This document shows positions 63,940 through 64,000 of a stretch of DNA of 64,000 bases, in pieces. Source of the stretch: Heloderma charlesbogerti (lineage: Eukaryota > Chordata > Lepidosauria > Squamata > Helodermatidae); assembly GCA_026122225.1 (NCBI GenBank), contig JANEZZ010000982.1, positions 1,607,501 to 1,671,500 on the forward strand. Reading direction: 5' to 3'. The translations under genes and the position numbers were made by a program. The notes below the pieces were generated by a model, which was given only the letters and a program-made list of their open reading frames with translations, was not told where the DNA came from and did not search any database. Position 1 is the first letter of the stretch. Each line of letters opens with the position of its first letter.

Positions 63940-64000
63940 TCTATGCTGGCCAGGGAATGCTGGGACTTGTAGGAGTTTTTTCATCTAAACATGCATAGGA
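63940..64000. mobile_element. Harbinger-like fold-back element (family H), cut by the window end
   Basis: GGGAATGCTGGGACTTGTAG then TTTTTTCATCTAAACATGC and ATAGGA, the right half of the family. Confidence 0.7.

Noticed and set aside
1..64000. CRISPR array, rRNA operon, bacterial operon or integron
   Set aside because: No regular spacer-repeat array, rRNA sequence or compact gene organisation is present; the window is repeat-rich vertebrate DNA.

Overview
This window is vertebrate nuclear DNA, almost certainly from a squamate reptile (lizard or snake). The evidence is its repeat content: CR1 and L2 LINEs, a BovB (RTE) LINE tail, a Sauria-type SINE whose end matches the BovB end, several other tRNA-derived SINEs, an L1 fragment, and many small hAT-like and Harbinger-like DNA elements. 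There are no bacterial-style genes, operons, rRNA genes or CRISPR arrays. Most long open frames are LINE coding remnants or chance frames in repeats.

The one host coding segment I can name is an internal exon at 21139-21283 (+). It has clean splice sites and encodes 48 codons of an alpha-2,8-sialyltransferase, best matched to ST8SIA1 (GD3 synthase). Most of the window therefore looks like intron sequence of that gene, with the remaining exons outside the window or not recognised. An exon-like short ORF at 62642-62869 and a minus-strand ORF at 48203-48520 remain unidentified.

The most interesting object is at about 2954-7058 (+). It is a decayed endogenous foamy virus (spumavirus-like retrovirus). 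A broken envelope gene follows the whole foamy Env order from the leader/SU boundary to the end of TM. Next come a downstream accessory (bel/tas/bet-position) frame, a polypurine tract and a TG-starting 3' LTR with a TATA box. The first 30 bases of that LTR recur at 2954 and are fused directly to env, so most of the 5' LTR and all of gag and pol have been deleted. A BovB LINE fragment lies inside env.

Layout. 1-2.3 kb: an L2 LINE split by a solo LTR, then a second LTR of the same family. 3-7 kb: foamy provirus remnant. 7-21 kb: stacked SINE, CR1 and fold-back elements, including a triple nest at 9.1-9.8 kb and a recent approximately 1 kb duplication at 15.7-17.0 kb. 21.1 kb: ST8SIA1-like exon. 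22-24.9 kb: long CR1 LINE (-). 28.0-29.8 kb: hAT-like element packed with nested palindromes. 33.3-35.3 kb: DNA element with inverted repeats of several hundred bases. 35.3-47.8 kb: hAT-like elements, L2 tails and an L1 tail nested inside a hAT. 53.4-57.0 kb: near full-length L2 LINE (-) with a mostly open ORF but altered catalytic residues, headed by repeated 5' units. 57-64 kb: SINEs, LINE tails and TTA-flanked Harbinger-like elements.
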